Below are positions 6,171-15,218 of a stretch of 64,000 nucleotides of DNA, in pieces. The position numbers were made by a program, and so were the translations under genes. Numbering within the stretch: the stretch's first letter is position 1; each line of letters begins with the position of its first letter. Below the pieces are notes generated by a model, which had not been told where the DNA came from, searched no databases, and worked only from the letters and a program-made list of their open reading frames with translations. This stretch comes from Microbacterium sp. GCS4 (lineage in GTDB: Bacteria; Actinomycetota; Actinomycetes; Actinomycetales; Microbacteriaceae), in assembly GCF_001262495.1 (NCBI RefSeq), contig NZ_LGYE01000003.1, positions 372,001-436,000 of the forward strand, given 5' to 3'.

Positions 6171-7957
6171 GGGATCGACTCCCCGGCGGCCGCGAGCACG
6201 CGCTGAAGGGGAGGCAGGCGCAGACCCGCGGCGCGGAACGTGTCCTCCCCGAGGAACAGCGCCGACGTCTCGCCCGCCGCATGCACGCGGCCGTCTCGGA
6301 GGATCAGCGTGTGCGTGGCGTGTTCGGCGACGAGCTGGAGGTCGTGGGTCACGATGAGGATCGTCGTGCCCTCGTCGCGCAGTCCGTGCAGCAGATCGAG
6401 CAGCTCCGACGCCCGGGCGCGGTCCTGGCCGAAGGTCGGTTCGTCGAGCGCGAGGATCCGCGGTCGCGTGATGAGCGCCGTCCCGACAGAGAGCCGGCGC
6501 TTCTCCCCGCCGGACAGCAGGAAAGGATGCACCTCCGCCTTGGCCTCGAGGCCGAACCGCGCGAGCATCGCACCGACGCGCTCGGCGATCTCGGCATCCG
6601 ATGCGTGCCGCAGCCGCAGGCCGTGCGCGAGCTCGTCGAACACCGTGTGCGCGATGAACTGGTGCTCGGGGTTCTGGAACACGAAGCCGATCCGGCTCGC
6701 GAGGTCGCGCGGAGACGCCGCGCCCGGGTCGATCCCGTCGACGACGACCTGGCGCTTCGGCGGCGGGACCACGCCCGCGAGCGCCTGCAGCAGGGTGGTC
6801 TTGCCTGCGCCGTTCGTGCCGACGATGGCCGTGAGGGTCCCCGGTGCGACCTCGAGGTCGACCCCGTGCAGGATCTCGGTGCGCCCGCGCCGGACGGTGA
6901 GGCCGGTGGCGCGGATGATCGGCGTGGTGCGTTTCGTCTCGTCGCTGCGCTCCTCGCGGGGCGACCGGGGCCAGGCCGCCCCGCGAGCGGAGCGAGCGCC
7001 GTGCTGAGCGAGCGCAGTGAGTCCAAGTGACGAAACGCCGTGAGCCGCTCCGCGGTCGCTGGCGCGTTTCGTCTCGTCGCTGCGCTCCTCGCTCAACGAC
7101 CGGGTTGTAGTCAGCGCGGTGGCGAGTTCCTCGGGCGTGAGGGGCAGCGGATCGAATCGTGCCCCGGCATCCTGCATCCGGAGCGCGGCGATCGTGGCGG
7201 CGGGCAGCCAGACGCCCATCGCGAGGAGCTCCTCGACGTGGGTGCGGATGACGTCGGCGGGCGCCCCGTCGAAGGCGACGCGGCCGGACCCGTCGAGCAC
7301 GATCGTCCGGGTGACGAACGACATCGCCGCATCGAGGTTGTGCTCGACGAGGAGGATCGCCCTGTCGCCCGCGGCGATCACATCGGCGAGTGCGGCGTAG
7401 ACGTCGTCGATGCCCTGGGGATCGAGGTTCGCGGTCGGCTCGTCGAGCACGATGAGCGGCGACCCCATCGCCAGCGCGCAGGCGATCGCGAGGCGCTGGC
7501 GTCCGCCGCCGGAGAGCCGGTCGGGGTTCTCGTCGCGGCGCTCCCACAGGCCGACGCGTCGCAGGGCGTCCTCAGTGCGCGCGTGCACCTCGTCGAGCGG
7601 CAGCAGGAGGTTCTCGGGGCCGAAGGCCACTTCGTCGTACACGGTGCCGGTGACGATCTGCGCGTCCGGGTCCTGGAACACCATCGCCACGCGGGTGCTG
7701 AGCGCAGCCGTGAGGGCGTCGGCGGTGTCGAGCCCGCCCGCCGTGACCGTGCCCGTCATGGTCGCGGGAACCGCATGCGGGATGAGTCCGTTCAGCGCGA
7801 GCGTCAGTGTGGACTTGCCTGAGCCGGACGGCCCGAGCAGCAGCACCACCTCGCCGGCGTGGATGTCGAACGTGACGTCTCCGGGGGAGGGGTGCGCGGC
7901 ATCCGCGTGCGTGATCGAGAGGTCGCGCACGCTCAGCAGAGGCTCGGTGGAGCGCAC
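6167..7957 (-). CDS. Fused double ATPase of an ECF transporter, with repeat-derived linker
   Basis: The 596-aa protein joins two ABC ATPase domains. Domain 1 has Walker A GPSGSGKST (K48), signature LSGGGRQRLAIA and Walker B IVLDEPTANLDP. Domain 2 has Walker A GTNGAGKTT, signature LSGGEKRRLSVG and Walker B ILALDEPTFGQD. This is the YkoD-type fusion that powers ECF uptake. The linker (about residues 285-343) is unusual: it is encoded by two direct and one inverted copy of the repeat seen at 25723-25951, giving SEERSDETKR and REERSDETKR. The start is GTG with GGGGTGAT upstream; an iron-box-like dyad lies 39 bp further. It leads the operon ATPase-EcfT-SIP-S component. Confidence 0.9.
   Translation of the reverse strand: MRSTEPLLSVRDLSITHADAAHPSPGDVTFDIHAGEVVLLLGPSGSGKSTLTLALNGLIPHAVPATMTGTVTAGGLDTADALTAALSTRVAMVFQDPDAQIVTGTVYDEVAFGPENLLLPLDEVHARTEDALRRVGLWERRDENPDRLSGGGRQRLAIACALAMGSPLIVLDEPTANLDPQGIDDVYAALADVIAAGDRAILLVEHNLDAAMSFVTRTIVLDGSGRVAFDGAPADVIRTHVEELLAMGVWLPAATIAALRMQDAGARFDPLPLTPEELATALTTTRSLSEERSDETKRASDRGAAHGVSSLGLTALAQHGARSARGAAWPRSPREERSDETKRTTPIIRATGLTVRRGRTEILHGVDLEVAPGTLTAIVGTNGAGKTTLLQALAGVVPPPKRQVVVDGIDPGAASPRDLASRIGFVFQNPEHQFIAHTVFDELAHGLRLRHASDAEIAERVGAMLARFGLEAKAEVHPFLLSGGEKRRLSVGTALITRPRILALDEPTFGQDRARASELLDLLHGLRDEGTTILIVTHDLQLVAEHATHTLILRDGRVHAAGETSALFLGEDTFRAAGLRLPPLQRVLAAAGESIP
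6929..7103 (-). repeat. Dispersed repeat copies inside the ABC ATPase linker
   Basis: GCGTTTCGTCTCGTCGCTGC occurs at about 6929 and again within 7062-7103, the second copy running on through CTCGCTCAACGACCGGG. A degenerate inverted copy lies at about 7010-7044. All three are read through in frame as part of the ATPase linker. The same unit occurs at 25723-25951 and 43611-43688. Confidence 0.8.
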
Positions 7958-7995
7958 GGCATCACCCCGGGTCGGCGGATCGGTACCCCTCTAAC

Positions 7996-8014
7996 TTAGC
8001 CGAGCCTTACCTAC
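7996..8014 (-). promoter_or_regulatory. DtxR/IdeR-like iron box upstream of the ECF operon
   Basis: The 19-mer TTAGCCGAGCCTTACCTAC agrees at 14 of 19 positions with the IdeR/DtxR consensus TTAGGTTAGSCTAACCTAA. It lies 38 bp before the GTG of the ATPase gene and downstream of the second S component. An iron-loaded DtxR-type repressor bound here would shut the operon off in iron-replete cells. Confidence 0.68.
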
Positions 8015-8049
8015 CTCCGCCATGTGGCCGTGGAGCCGGACGGTGTGGG

Positions 8050-8592
8050 TCAGCGGCGGGCGACGCCGGCGCGGCTGAGGGCGGTGCCGACGGCCATGCC
8101 CACGGCGGTCCAGGCGATCGGACCCAGCACCGAGAGCACGAGGTAGGCGATCTGCGCCCAGAGCGGCTGCACGCCGAGGTGCGCGGCGAAGAACACCACG
8201 ATCGCGACGAAGACGCCGATGACCGCGGCCGAGAGGAAGAACCGCCATGCGCCCCAGGCCCGGTAGCGGGTGAGTGCGGCGACGCCCTCCTGGATCGCTC
8301 CGAAGAGCAGGGCGGTGCCGAGGAAGCGGAGCGTCCACGCGGGGTTGAAGGCGCTCGCGATGAGCGCCGCGATCACGTGCGTCACCAGGGCGACGAGCGG
8401 ACGTCGGAGCACTTCCTGCGCGATGATGCCGGGCAGCACGTGCGAGCCGAGCACCAGGCCGTACAGGAATGCCGGCCCGGCGAGGACGGGCAGTGTGACC
8501 CAGCCGGCGATGCCGCCGAGGATGCCGGTCGCGACGCCGATGGCCGCGCAGACGAGCAGCACGCGTGTCGTGAGAAGAGGGGTACGGGCCAC
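8050..8592 (-). CDS. YkoE-like ECF transporter S component (second copy)
   Basis: The 180-aa protein has about five hydrophobic segments and resembles the first S component (3812-4468) in order and motifs: LRRPLVALVTHVIAALIASA parallels LLRRPLVGLLVG, followed by an amphipathic Arg/Trp segment (YRAWGAWRFFLSAAV). The start is GTG. It is 92 bp upstream of the ATPase gene, with the iron-box-like dyad between them, so it may have its own promoter or be the first gene of the operon. Two S components sharing one energising module is common among group II ECF systems. Cargo is unknown. Confidence 0.78.
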   Translation of the reverse strand: MARTPLLTTRVLLVCAAIGVATGILGGIAGWVTLPVLAGPAFLYGLVLGSHVLPGIIAQEVLRRPLVALVTHVIAALIASAFNPAWTLRFLGTALLFGAIQEGVAALTRYRAWGAWRFFLSAAVIGVFVAIVVFFAAHLGVQPLWAQIAYLVLSVLGPIAWTAVGMAVGTALSRAGVARR

Positions 8593-8681
8593 CGTTCCAG
8601 CCTACTTGTGCGAGATCGCGCGGGCAGTGGCGGGTGGCCGTGAGAAAGGTGTTCGCCCGGGATGCCGGGAGGGGATGCCGC

Positions 8682-8715
8682 ATATCGGTATGCCAGTTGT
8701 GTATACCGGTATGCC
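8682..8715 (+). promoter_or_regulatory. Paired direct repeats ATAYCGGTATGCC upstream of the adhesin gene
   Basis: ATATCGGTATGCC (8682-8694) and ATACCGGTATGCC (8703-8715) are offset by exactly 21 bp, two helical turns. The second contains the perfect palindrome ATACCGGTAT. The pair sits 36 bp before the adhesin ATG, where a regulator would affect transcription of 8751-15044 or the divergent S-component gene. Confidence 0.55.
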
Positions 8716-8750
8716 CGTTTTCGAGGTGCGCGCGCTCATACGATTTTCGG

Positions 8751-11700
8751 ATGGTCAGGACGGGGTGGGGCCGCCGATTCGGCGCGGCCGGGGCGGCAGT
8801 AGCACTCGTTGCGACGGGGATCGTCGTGCTCGACGACGACTCGTCGGCGGTCGCGGCGGTGTACGCGCAGTGCCAGAACCAGGACTCCCTCGACTGGGCA
8901 TCGCTGCCGGATCGCTCCTCTCCCACGACCGTCACGGGCGACGGCGTGACCTACGCCCTCACCCGCGACGATCAGGCACCCGTCACCGGGAGCCCCGCGC
9001 CACCCCAGGTCGACTACGCCACCGTCAAGACCGCCGTGCAGGGCAATCGCTCGGGGTACTACTCGCTGGCGATGGATCCCCGGAACCTCACCGATCACGA
9101 AGAACTGATCCTCACTCCCGACAACCCGGTCGCCGGGTTCGAGCTCACACTCCTCGACGTCGACATCCGCACGGACGGCGGCAACTACCGCGATGTCGCC
9201 GTCGTGAGCGCGTCGCTGCGCGGCACTGCGGTCACGGCCACACCCTCCGCGCTCGGCAGCGCCGTGCAGTACTCCACCCGAGCCGACGGCGCGGCAGTCG
9301 TCACCGGCATCGCCTCCGCCGACAACACCAGTGAGAACGCCAACGCGACGCTGGCCTTCCCGAGCCCCGTCGATCGCATCGTGATCCGCTACGAGACGGG
9401 GGCTCCTCCGCTCGGCGGCAACAACCCGACGCAGCAGCTGATCGGCATCGACGACTTCCGCTGGTGCGGGCTCTCCACCGGGGTCGCCAAGTCCGTCTCC
9501 GCGGCCACCTTCGACAGCGGTCACTACACCGTGAACTACGACTACACGCTCGAGAACAACGGCGGACCCGGCGGCTTCGATCCGCAGATCGTCGAGGACC
9601 TCGCCGCACGATTCGGCACCTACGTCTCGGGAACGCCGACCGCGAGAGGGACCTACACGGTCGGTGCGACCACGATCGTCACGAACTCCGTCATCCCCGT
9701 GTCGGCGTCGGCAGGATTCACCGGTTCAGGCACGAGCAAGGGCATCCTGACGCCCGGGGTCGGTGCCCTCGGCTCCGGCGAGAAGATCGTCGTCCGTGTG
9801 CCGGTCACCTTCGTCCCGGCGGCCCTGCCCTTCTCCGTCACCAACCAGGTCACCGGCACGCTCGACTACTTCGCCCACGACAACGGGACGGTCGAGGGCG
9901 ATCAGACCGACCGGTCCACGAACGGCTCGAACCCGGATGCCGACGGCGACGGTCATGCCGACGACGATGGGGCCACCACCCCGCTGACCATCCAGGGCAC
10001 ACCGGTCATCGACCTCACGGTCACGGACGATGCGGGTGGCCGAGCCCGTGAGGGCGAGTCGGTCAGCTTCACCTACACCGCGGTGAACCGTGGCGACGTG
10101 CCGCTGACCGGGGTCACGATCGACGGCGCGACGCCGGCGCTCGTCTGCACCCCTGCCCAGCCGGCGGCGGTCCCGGTGGGCGGGCGTCTCGTGTGCACGG
10201 GCACCCGCGTCGTGGGGGCACCGGACGTCGCGCGAGGCGTCCTCGTCGAGTCGCCGACCGTCACCGCGCAGTCCACGGTCGGCTCAGCCCGCGACGCCGA
10301 CACGGATACGGTGCCCGTGGTGCCGAACCCCGTCGCCCAGCCCGACACGGGGAACGGGGCGCAGGGTCAGCCCCAGCGCATCGACCCGCTCGCGAACGAC
10401 ACCCCGGGAGCCGCAGAGGTGCCGCTCGACCCGGCGACCCTCCGCCTGCTCGACGCCGACGGCCAGCCCACGGAGCGGCGGGTCGTCGCCGGGGAGGGCG
10501 CGTACGAGATCGATCGCGCGGATCCGCAGCGACCGGTCGTCGTCTTCACGCCCGAGCCCGGTTTCGCGGGCACGGCGACTCCGATCCCGTATCGCGTGGC
10601 CGATGGTGACGGCATCATCGCGAGATCGACCATCACGCCTGCGGTCACCCCTCAGGCGCCCACCGCGGCACGTGACGAGACGTCCGGTCCGCAAGGGATC
10701 GCCCAGCGGATCCGGCCCCTCGACAACGACACGGCAGGGCACCCCTCCGTGCCGATCGACCCGACGACGTTCACACTCCTCGATGCCGCCGGTTCGCCTG
10801 CCGCGTCCGTCACGGTCCCGGGGCAGGGCGTCTACACCGTGGAGTCCGGTCCGCAGGGGCCGACCGTGGTCTTCACGCCGCAGCCGGACTTCGTCGGCGC
10901 CGCCGTGCCGGTGTCGTACCGGATCGCCGACAGCCGCGGCGCGACCGCCACGAGCACGTATGCGCCGACGCTCACCGCCGTCACGCCCGTCGCGACAGCC
11001 GACACCGGCGAAGCACGCCAGGGCGCTCCCGCACGCATCCCGCTCCTCGCGAACGACCGGCCGGGCGACCCGGCCGTGCCGCTGGTCCCCGTGACCACGA
11101 CCCTCCTGACTCCCGAAGGGGTGCCGGCCGACACGGTGACCGTCCCCGGTGAGGGGGTCTACACGCTGGAGAACGGACCGGACGGACCGACCGCGGTCTT
11201 CACCCCCGAGCCCCGCTTCGCGGGCACACCGACCCCCGTCGTCTACCGGGTCGCGGACGCCAACGGCACCACGGTGACGGCGACCGTCACCCCGCGGATC
11301 GTCGCGGTCACGCCGACCGCGTCACCCGACACGACGACCGGAATGCAGGGTCAGCAGCAGCGGATCGACGTCACGACCAACGACACCCCGGGTGATCCCG
11401 GCGTCCCGCTGGACCCCGCGAGCGTCACCCTGCTGCAGAACGGGGAGCCGGTGCGAGAGATCGTGACCGCCGGTGTGGGCACATACTCTCTCGGGCCGTC
11501 GGGGACCATCATCTTCACGCCCGAAGCCGCCTTCAGCGGTCCCGCGCCCGCCGTGGCGTATCGGATCGCGGACGCGAACGGTACGACGGCGGAGTCGACG
11601 TACACGCCCACAGTGACGGCTGTGGTGCCGGTCGCGAACCCCGACCAGACGACAGGGCGACAGGGAGCCGTGCAGCAGATCGATGTCTCGCTGAACGATG

Positions 11701-14700
11701 CCGCGGGCGATGCCTCCGCACCCCTCGTGCCGGCATCCGTCCAGCTGCTGAACGCGAACCGCGAGCCGGTTGCCGAAGTGGTCGTCGACGGAGTCGGCAC
11801 GTACTCGCGCGGTGCGGGCGGAGTCATCGTGTTCACGCCGCTCCCCGCGTTCACGGGTGACGCTCCCGGAGTGCCGTATCGGATCGCGGATGCGAACGGC
11901 ACGACGGCGGAGTCGACCTACACCCCGACTGTCACCCCGGTGACGCCGACGGCGAATCCCGACGCGACGACAGGCCCGCAGGGTCAGGCGCAGCAGATCG
12001 ATGTGTCGACGAACGACGCCGCCGGCGATCCGGCCGTTCCGCTCGACCCGGCGTCCGTGCAGCTGCTGAACGCTGCAGGTGAGCCGGTGGCCGAGGTCGT
12101 GGTCGACGGAGCCGGGACCTACACGCGGGGCACCGGTGGAGTGATCGTGTTCACACCATTGCCGGACTTCGTCGGCACAGCCACGCCGGTGCCGTATCGG
12201 ATCGCGGATGCGAACGGGACGTTCGCCCGCTCGACGTATACCCCGACCGTCACACCAGCCCCGGGCGTTCCCGTGGCGGCACCGGATGCGACGACGGGTC
12301 CGCAGAATCAGCCGCAGCGGATCGACGTCTCGCTCAACGACACCCCGGGCGATCCGGCCGTTCCGCTGAACCCGGCGTCCGTGCAGTTGCTGAACGCGGC
12401 GGGCGAGCCCGTCACCGAGGTCGTGGTCGATGGTGCGGGCACGTATACGCGCGGTGCGGGCGGGGTCATCGTGTTCACGCCACTGCCGGAGTTCACGGGG
12501 ACCGCTGCCGCTGTGCCGTATCGGATCGCGGATGCGGATGGCGTGACCGCGGAGTCGACGTACACCCCGACCGTGACCCCGGTCGTCCCGACGGCGTCGC
12601 CGGATGCGACGACGGGCCCGCAGGGTCGGGCGCAGCAGATCGACGTGTCGACGAACGATGCTCCGGGTGCTCCGGACGTGCCGCTCGACCCGGCGTCAGT
12701 GCAGCTGCTGAATGCGGCGGGTGAGCCGGTCGCGCAGGTCGTCGTCGACGGTGCGGGCACGTACACGCGGGGCGCGGGCGGAGTGATCGTGTTCACCCCG
12801 TTGCCCGAGTTCACGGGCACGGCGACTGCGGTGCCGTATCGGATCGCGGACGCGAACGGGACGTTCGCCCGTTCCACGTACACTCCGACGGTGACCCCGG
12901 TCGTCCCGACGGCATCGCCGGATGAGACGTCCGGCCCGCAGGGGCAGGCGCAGCAGATCGACGTGTCGGCCAACGACACCCCGGGTGCCGAGGACGTGCC
13001 GCTCGATCCCGCAACCGTGCAGCTGTTGAACGCGGCGGGTGAGCCGGTCGCGCAGGTCGTCGTCGACGGCGCCGGCACGTACACGCGCGGTGCGGGCGGA
13101 GTCATCGTGTTCACGCCGTTGCCTGAGTTCGTCGGCACCGCGACCGCTGTGCCGTATCGGATCGCCGATGCGAACGGGACGTTCGCCCGCTCCACGTACA
13201 CCCCGACGGTGACTCCGGAGCCGGGTCGGCCCGCCGCCCTCCCGGACACCTCGACGGGCCCGCAGGGTCGGGCCCAGCAGATCGACGTCTCGCTCAACGA
13301 CACCCCGGGCGATCCGGCGGTGCCGCTGGATCCCGCGTCCGTCGAACTGCTGGATGCTGCCGGGAACCCCACGACGGAGGTCGTGGTCGACGGCGCGGGG
13401 ACCTACACCCGGGGTGCGGGCGGAGTCATCGTGTTCACGCCGCTGCCCGCGTTCACGGGCACGGCGCCGGGTGTGCCGTATCGGATCGCAGACGCGGACG
13501 GCGTGACCGCGCAGTCCACCTACACCCCGACGGTGACCCCGGTCGTGCCGACGGCCTCGCCGGACGCGACGTCCGGCCCGCAGGGTCAGGTGCAGCAGAT
13601 CGACGTGTCGGGCAACGACACCCCGGGCGCCGACGATGTGCCGCTCGATCCTGCATCCGTGCAGCTACTGAACGCAGCGGGTGAGCCGGTCGCGCAGGTC
13701 GTCGTTGACGGTGCGGGGACGTACACCCGAGGCGCGGGTGGGATCATCGTGTTCACGCCGTTGCCCGAGTTCGTCGGCACCGCGACCGCTGTGCCGTATC
13801 GGATCGCGGACGCGAACGGGACCTTCGCCCGCTCGACCTACACCCCGACGGTGACCCCGGAACCGGGTCGGCCGGCGGCGCTCCCGGACACCTCGACGGG
13901 TCTGCAGGGCGCGGCGCAACAGGTCGACCCCCTGCGCAACGACACTCCCGGTTCCCCGGACTCCCCGTTGGATCCCGCCACGACGACCCTGATCGACGAC
14001 GACGGAGATCCGGTCGGCACGGTCGCAGTGCCTGGCGTGGGCGAGTACACCATCGAGCGCCCGAGCGGCGAGAGCAGGATCGTGTTCACGCCGGATCCGA
14101 GCTTCTCCGGCACGGTTCCGGCCGTCACCTACCGGGTGTCGGACTCGGAGGGAGTCACCGCGCAGTCCACGTACACGCCGACGGTGACCGCAGTGACCCC
14201 GATTGCGACCCCCGACACGACGACGGGAGTGCAGGGTGAGCCGCAGCAGGTCGACGTGTCCGCAAACGACACGGCCGGTCATCCCTCGGTTCCGCTGACG
14301 TCTTCCTCCGTCACCTTGCTGAACGCCGACGGGCAGGTGGTCCCCCAGCTCGTCGTCGACGGGATCGGCGCCTACTCGCGCGGATCAGGTGGCGCTGTCG
14401 TCTTCACCCCCGAACCGGACTTCGTGGGAGCGGCCCCGCCCATCCGCTACCGCATCGCCGACGCGAACGGCACGACCGTCGAGACGACCTACACGCCGAC
14501 CGTCACGCCGACACCCCGTCCGGCTGCCTCTCCTGACACGTCGAGCGGACGCCCGGGCGAACCCCAGAGCATCGACCCGCTCTCCAACGATCGCGCCGGC
14601 AGCCCCGCTGTCCCGCTCGACCCGTCGACGCTGGTGCTCCTGCAGCAGGACGACACCCCGACCGCTCGAATGGAGGTGCCGGGGGTCGGCGTGTTCATCG

Positions 14701-15044
14701 CCATCGCTGAGCCCGACAGCGCCCGACTCCAGTTCCTTCCGGAGCCGGACTTCATCGGCACCACCCCCGAAGTGCGCTACCGCATCGCGGATGTCGACGG
14801 GGAGACGACCATCTCCACGTACCAGGCAGTCGTCTCGGCCGAGGATCCCACGACACCTCCCGTCACCACACCGCCAGCTCCGCCCGCACCGAAGGGAGAC
14901 GTCCGCTCCGGGCCTCTGGGGGCGTTGGCGGCGACCGGTGGGGGCGCAGGCCCGATCGGACTCGGATCCGCCCTGCTGCTCGGTGGCATCCTTCTTACGC
15001 TGTGGAGTCGACGTCGCCACGTGAGCCGCGGCACCGACAGCTGA
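8751..15044 (+). CDS. Giant CshA-type repeat surface adhesin with LAATG sorting signal (2,097 aa)
   Basis: A signal peptide (about residues 8-34) precedes an N-terminal non-repetitive region with paired Cys. A DUF11-like segment (VSFTYTAVNRGDVPLTG) follows. From about residue 528 there are 14 repeats of roughly 106 aa. Each opens with PDxTTGPQGQxQ(Q/R)ID, contains a NDTPGDPxVPLDP block and VVFTPxPxFxGTAxxVPYR, and closes with ADANGTxxxSTYTPTVTP. This is the CshA fibril repeat pattern. The central repeats are nearly identical. The C-terminus has LAATG (2059-2063), a hydrophobic helix and a basic tail (WSRRRH): an LAxTG signal of the class E sortase type. The protein should be a wall-anchored fibril for attachment. 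No sortase is in the window. The start is chosen for the signal peptide; no strong ribosome site is visible. Confidence 0.88.
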   Translation: MVRTGWGRRFGAAGAAVALVATGIVVLDDDSSAVAAVYAQCQNQDSLDWASLPDRSSPTTVTGDGVTYALTRDDQAPVTGSPAPPQVDYATVKTAVQGNRSGYYSLAMDPRNLTDHEELILTPDNPVAGFELTLLDVDIRTDGGNYRDVAVVSASLRGTAVTATPSALGSAVQYSTRADGAAVVTGIASADNTSENANATLAFPSPVDRIVIRYETGAPPLGGNNPTQQLIGIDDFRWCGLSTGVAKSVSAATFDSGHYTVNYDYTLENNGGPGGFDPQIVEDLAARFGTYVSGTPTARGTYTVGATTIVTNSVIPVSASAGFTGSGTSKGILTPGVGALGSGEKIVVRVPVTFVPAALPFSVTNQVTGTLDYFAHDNGTVEGDQTDRSTNGSNPDADGDGHADDDGATTPLTIQGTPVIDLTVTDDAGGRAREGESVSFTYTAVNRGDVPLTGVTIDGATPALVCTPAQPAAVPVGGRLVCTGTRVVGAPDVARGVLVESPTVTAQSTVGSARDADTDTVPVVPNPVAQPDTGNGAQGQPQRIDPLANDTPGAAEVPLDPATLRLLDADGQPTERRVVAGEGAYEIDRADPQRPVVVFTPEPGFAGTATPIPYRVADGDGIIARSTITPAVTPQAPTAARDETSGPQGIAQRIRPLDNDTAGHPSVPIDPTTFTLLDAAGSPAASVTVPGQGVYTVESGPQGPTVVFTPQPDFVGAAVPVSYRIADSRGATATSTYAPTLTAVTPVATADTGEARQGAPARIPLLANDRPGDPAVPLVPVTTTLLTPEGVPADTVTVPGEGVYTLENGPDGPTAVFTPEPRFAGTPTPVVYRVADANGTTVTATVTPRIVAVTPTASPDTTTGMQGQQQRIDVTTNDTPGDPGVPLDPASVTLLQNGEPVREIVTAGVGTYSLGPSGTIIFTPEAAFSGPAPAVAYRIADANGTTAESTYTPTVTAVVPVANPDQTTGRQGAVQQIDVSLNDAAGDASAPLVPASVQLLNANREPVAEVVVDGVGTYSRGAGGVIVFTPLPAFTGDAPGVPYRIADANGTTAESTYTPTVTPVTPTANPDATTGPQGQAQQIDVSTNDAAGDPAVPLDPASVQLLNAAGEPVAEVVVDGAGTYTRGTGGVIVFTPLPDFVGTATPVPYRIADANGTFARSTYTPTVTPAPGVPVAAPDATTGPQNQPQRIDVSLNDTPGDPAVPLNPASVQLLNAAGEPVTEVVVDGAGTYTRGAGGVIVFTPLPEFTGTAAAVPYRIADADGVTAESTYTPTVTPVVPTASPDATTGPQGRAQQIDVSTNDAPGAPDVPLDPASVQLLNAAGEPVAQVVVDGAGTYTRGAGGVIVFTPLPEFTGTATAVPYRIADANGTFARSTYTPTVTPVVPTASPDETSGPQGQAQQIDVSANDTPGAEDVPLDPATVQLLNAAGEPVAQVVVDGAGTYTRGAGGVIVFTPLPEFVGTATAVPYRIADANGTFARSTYTPTVTPEPGRPAALPDTSTGPQGRAQQIDVSLNDTPGDPAVPLDPASVELLDAAGNPTTEVVVDGAGTYTRGAGGVIVFTPLPAFTGTAPGVPYRIADADGVTAQSTYTPTVTPVVPTASPDATSGPQGQVQQIDVSGNDTPGADDVPLDPASVQLLNAAGEPVAQVVVDGAGTYTRGAGGIIVFTPLPEFVGTATAVPYRIADANGTFARSTYTPTVTPEPGRPAALPDTSTGLQGAAQQVDPLRNDTPGSPDSPLDPATTTLIDDDGDPVGTVAVPGVGEYTIERPSGESRIVFTPDPSFSGTVPAVTYRVSDSEGVTAQSTYTPTVTAVTPIATPDTTTGVQGEPQQVDVSANDTAGHPSVPLTSSSVTLLNADGQVVPQLVVDGIGAYSRGSGGAVVFTPEPDFVGAAPPIRYRIADANGTTVETTYTPTVTPTPRPAASPDTSSGRPGEPQSIDPLSNDRAGSPAVPLDPSTLVLLQQDDTPTARMEVPGVGVFIAIAEPDSARLQFLPEPDFIGTTPEVRYRIADVDGETTISTYQAVVSAEDPTTPPVTTPPAPPAPKGDVRSGPLGALAATGGGAGPIGLGSALLLGGILLTLWSRRRHVSRGTDS
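10336..14850 (+). repeat. Fourteen tandem ~318-bp repeats within the adhesin gene
   Basis: Repeat starts are marked by a PDxxTG codon block beginning near 10340. Units 6-11 (about 11940-13860) are nearly identical at DNA level, while the outer units diverge. This pattern is expected from recent unequal recombination in the middle of the array. Confidence 0.9.
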
Positions 15045-15067
15045 CCGCACGGACGGCTGACCCGACG

Positions 15068-15135
15068 GACAGCCGACCGCACCGCTCGTCTAGCCGACCG
15101 CACCGCTCGTCGCCCCGTCCACACCGCTCGTCGCA
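15068..15135 (+). repeat. Short imperfect repeats after the adhesin gene
   Basis: The decamer ACCGCTCGTC occurs three times between the adhesin stop and the CstA gene, twice within AGCCGACCGCACCGCTCGTC-like units. No hairpin terminator is obvious. The role is unknown. Confidence 0.4.
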
Positions 15136-15218
15136 TGACGCCTCCCACGGCATCCCATCGACCATCGGCGATCTCTACCGTGGGGGAACGCAATGACGCG
15201 CACCCTGAGGAGAACCCC

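Noticed and set aside
3812-8592. Thiamine-precursor (YkoEDC) transport operon
   Set aside because: No TPP riboswitch or thiamine gene is seen, while a ferric reductase and an iron-box-like site are present. Not fully excluded.
8634-8750. Upstream in-frame extension of the adhesin
   Set aside because: It would put Cys-rich sequence before the signal peptide and cover the operator-like repeats; the ATG at 8751 gives a normal signal peptide.
11940-13860. Assembly duplication of adhesin repeats
   Set aside because: Units differ at scattered positions and keep frame throughout, so real repeats are more likely, though collapse cannot be excluded without reads.
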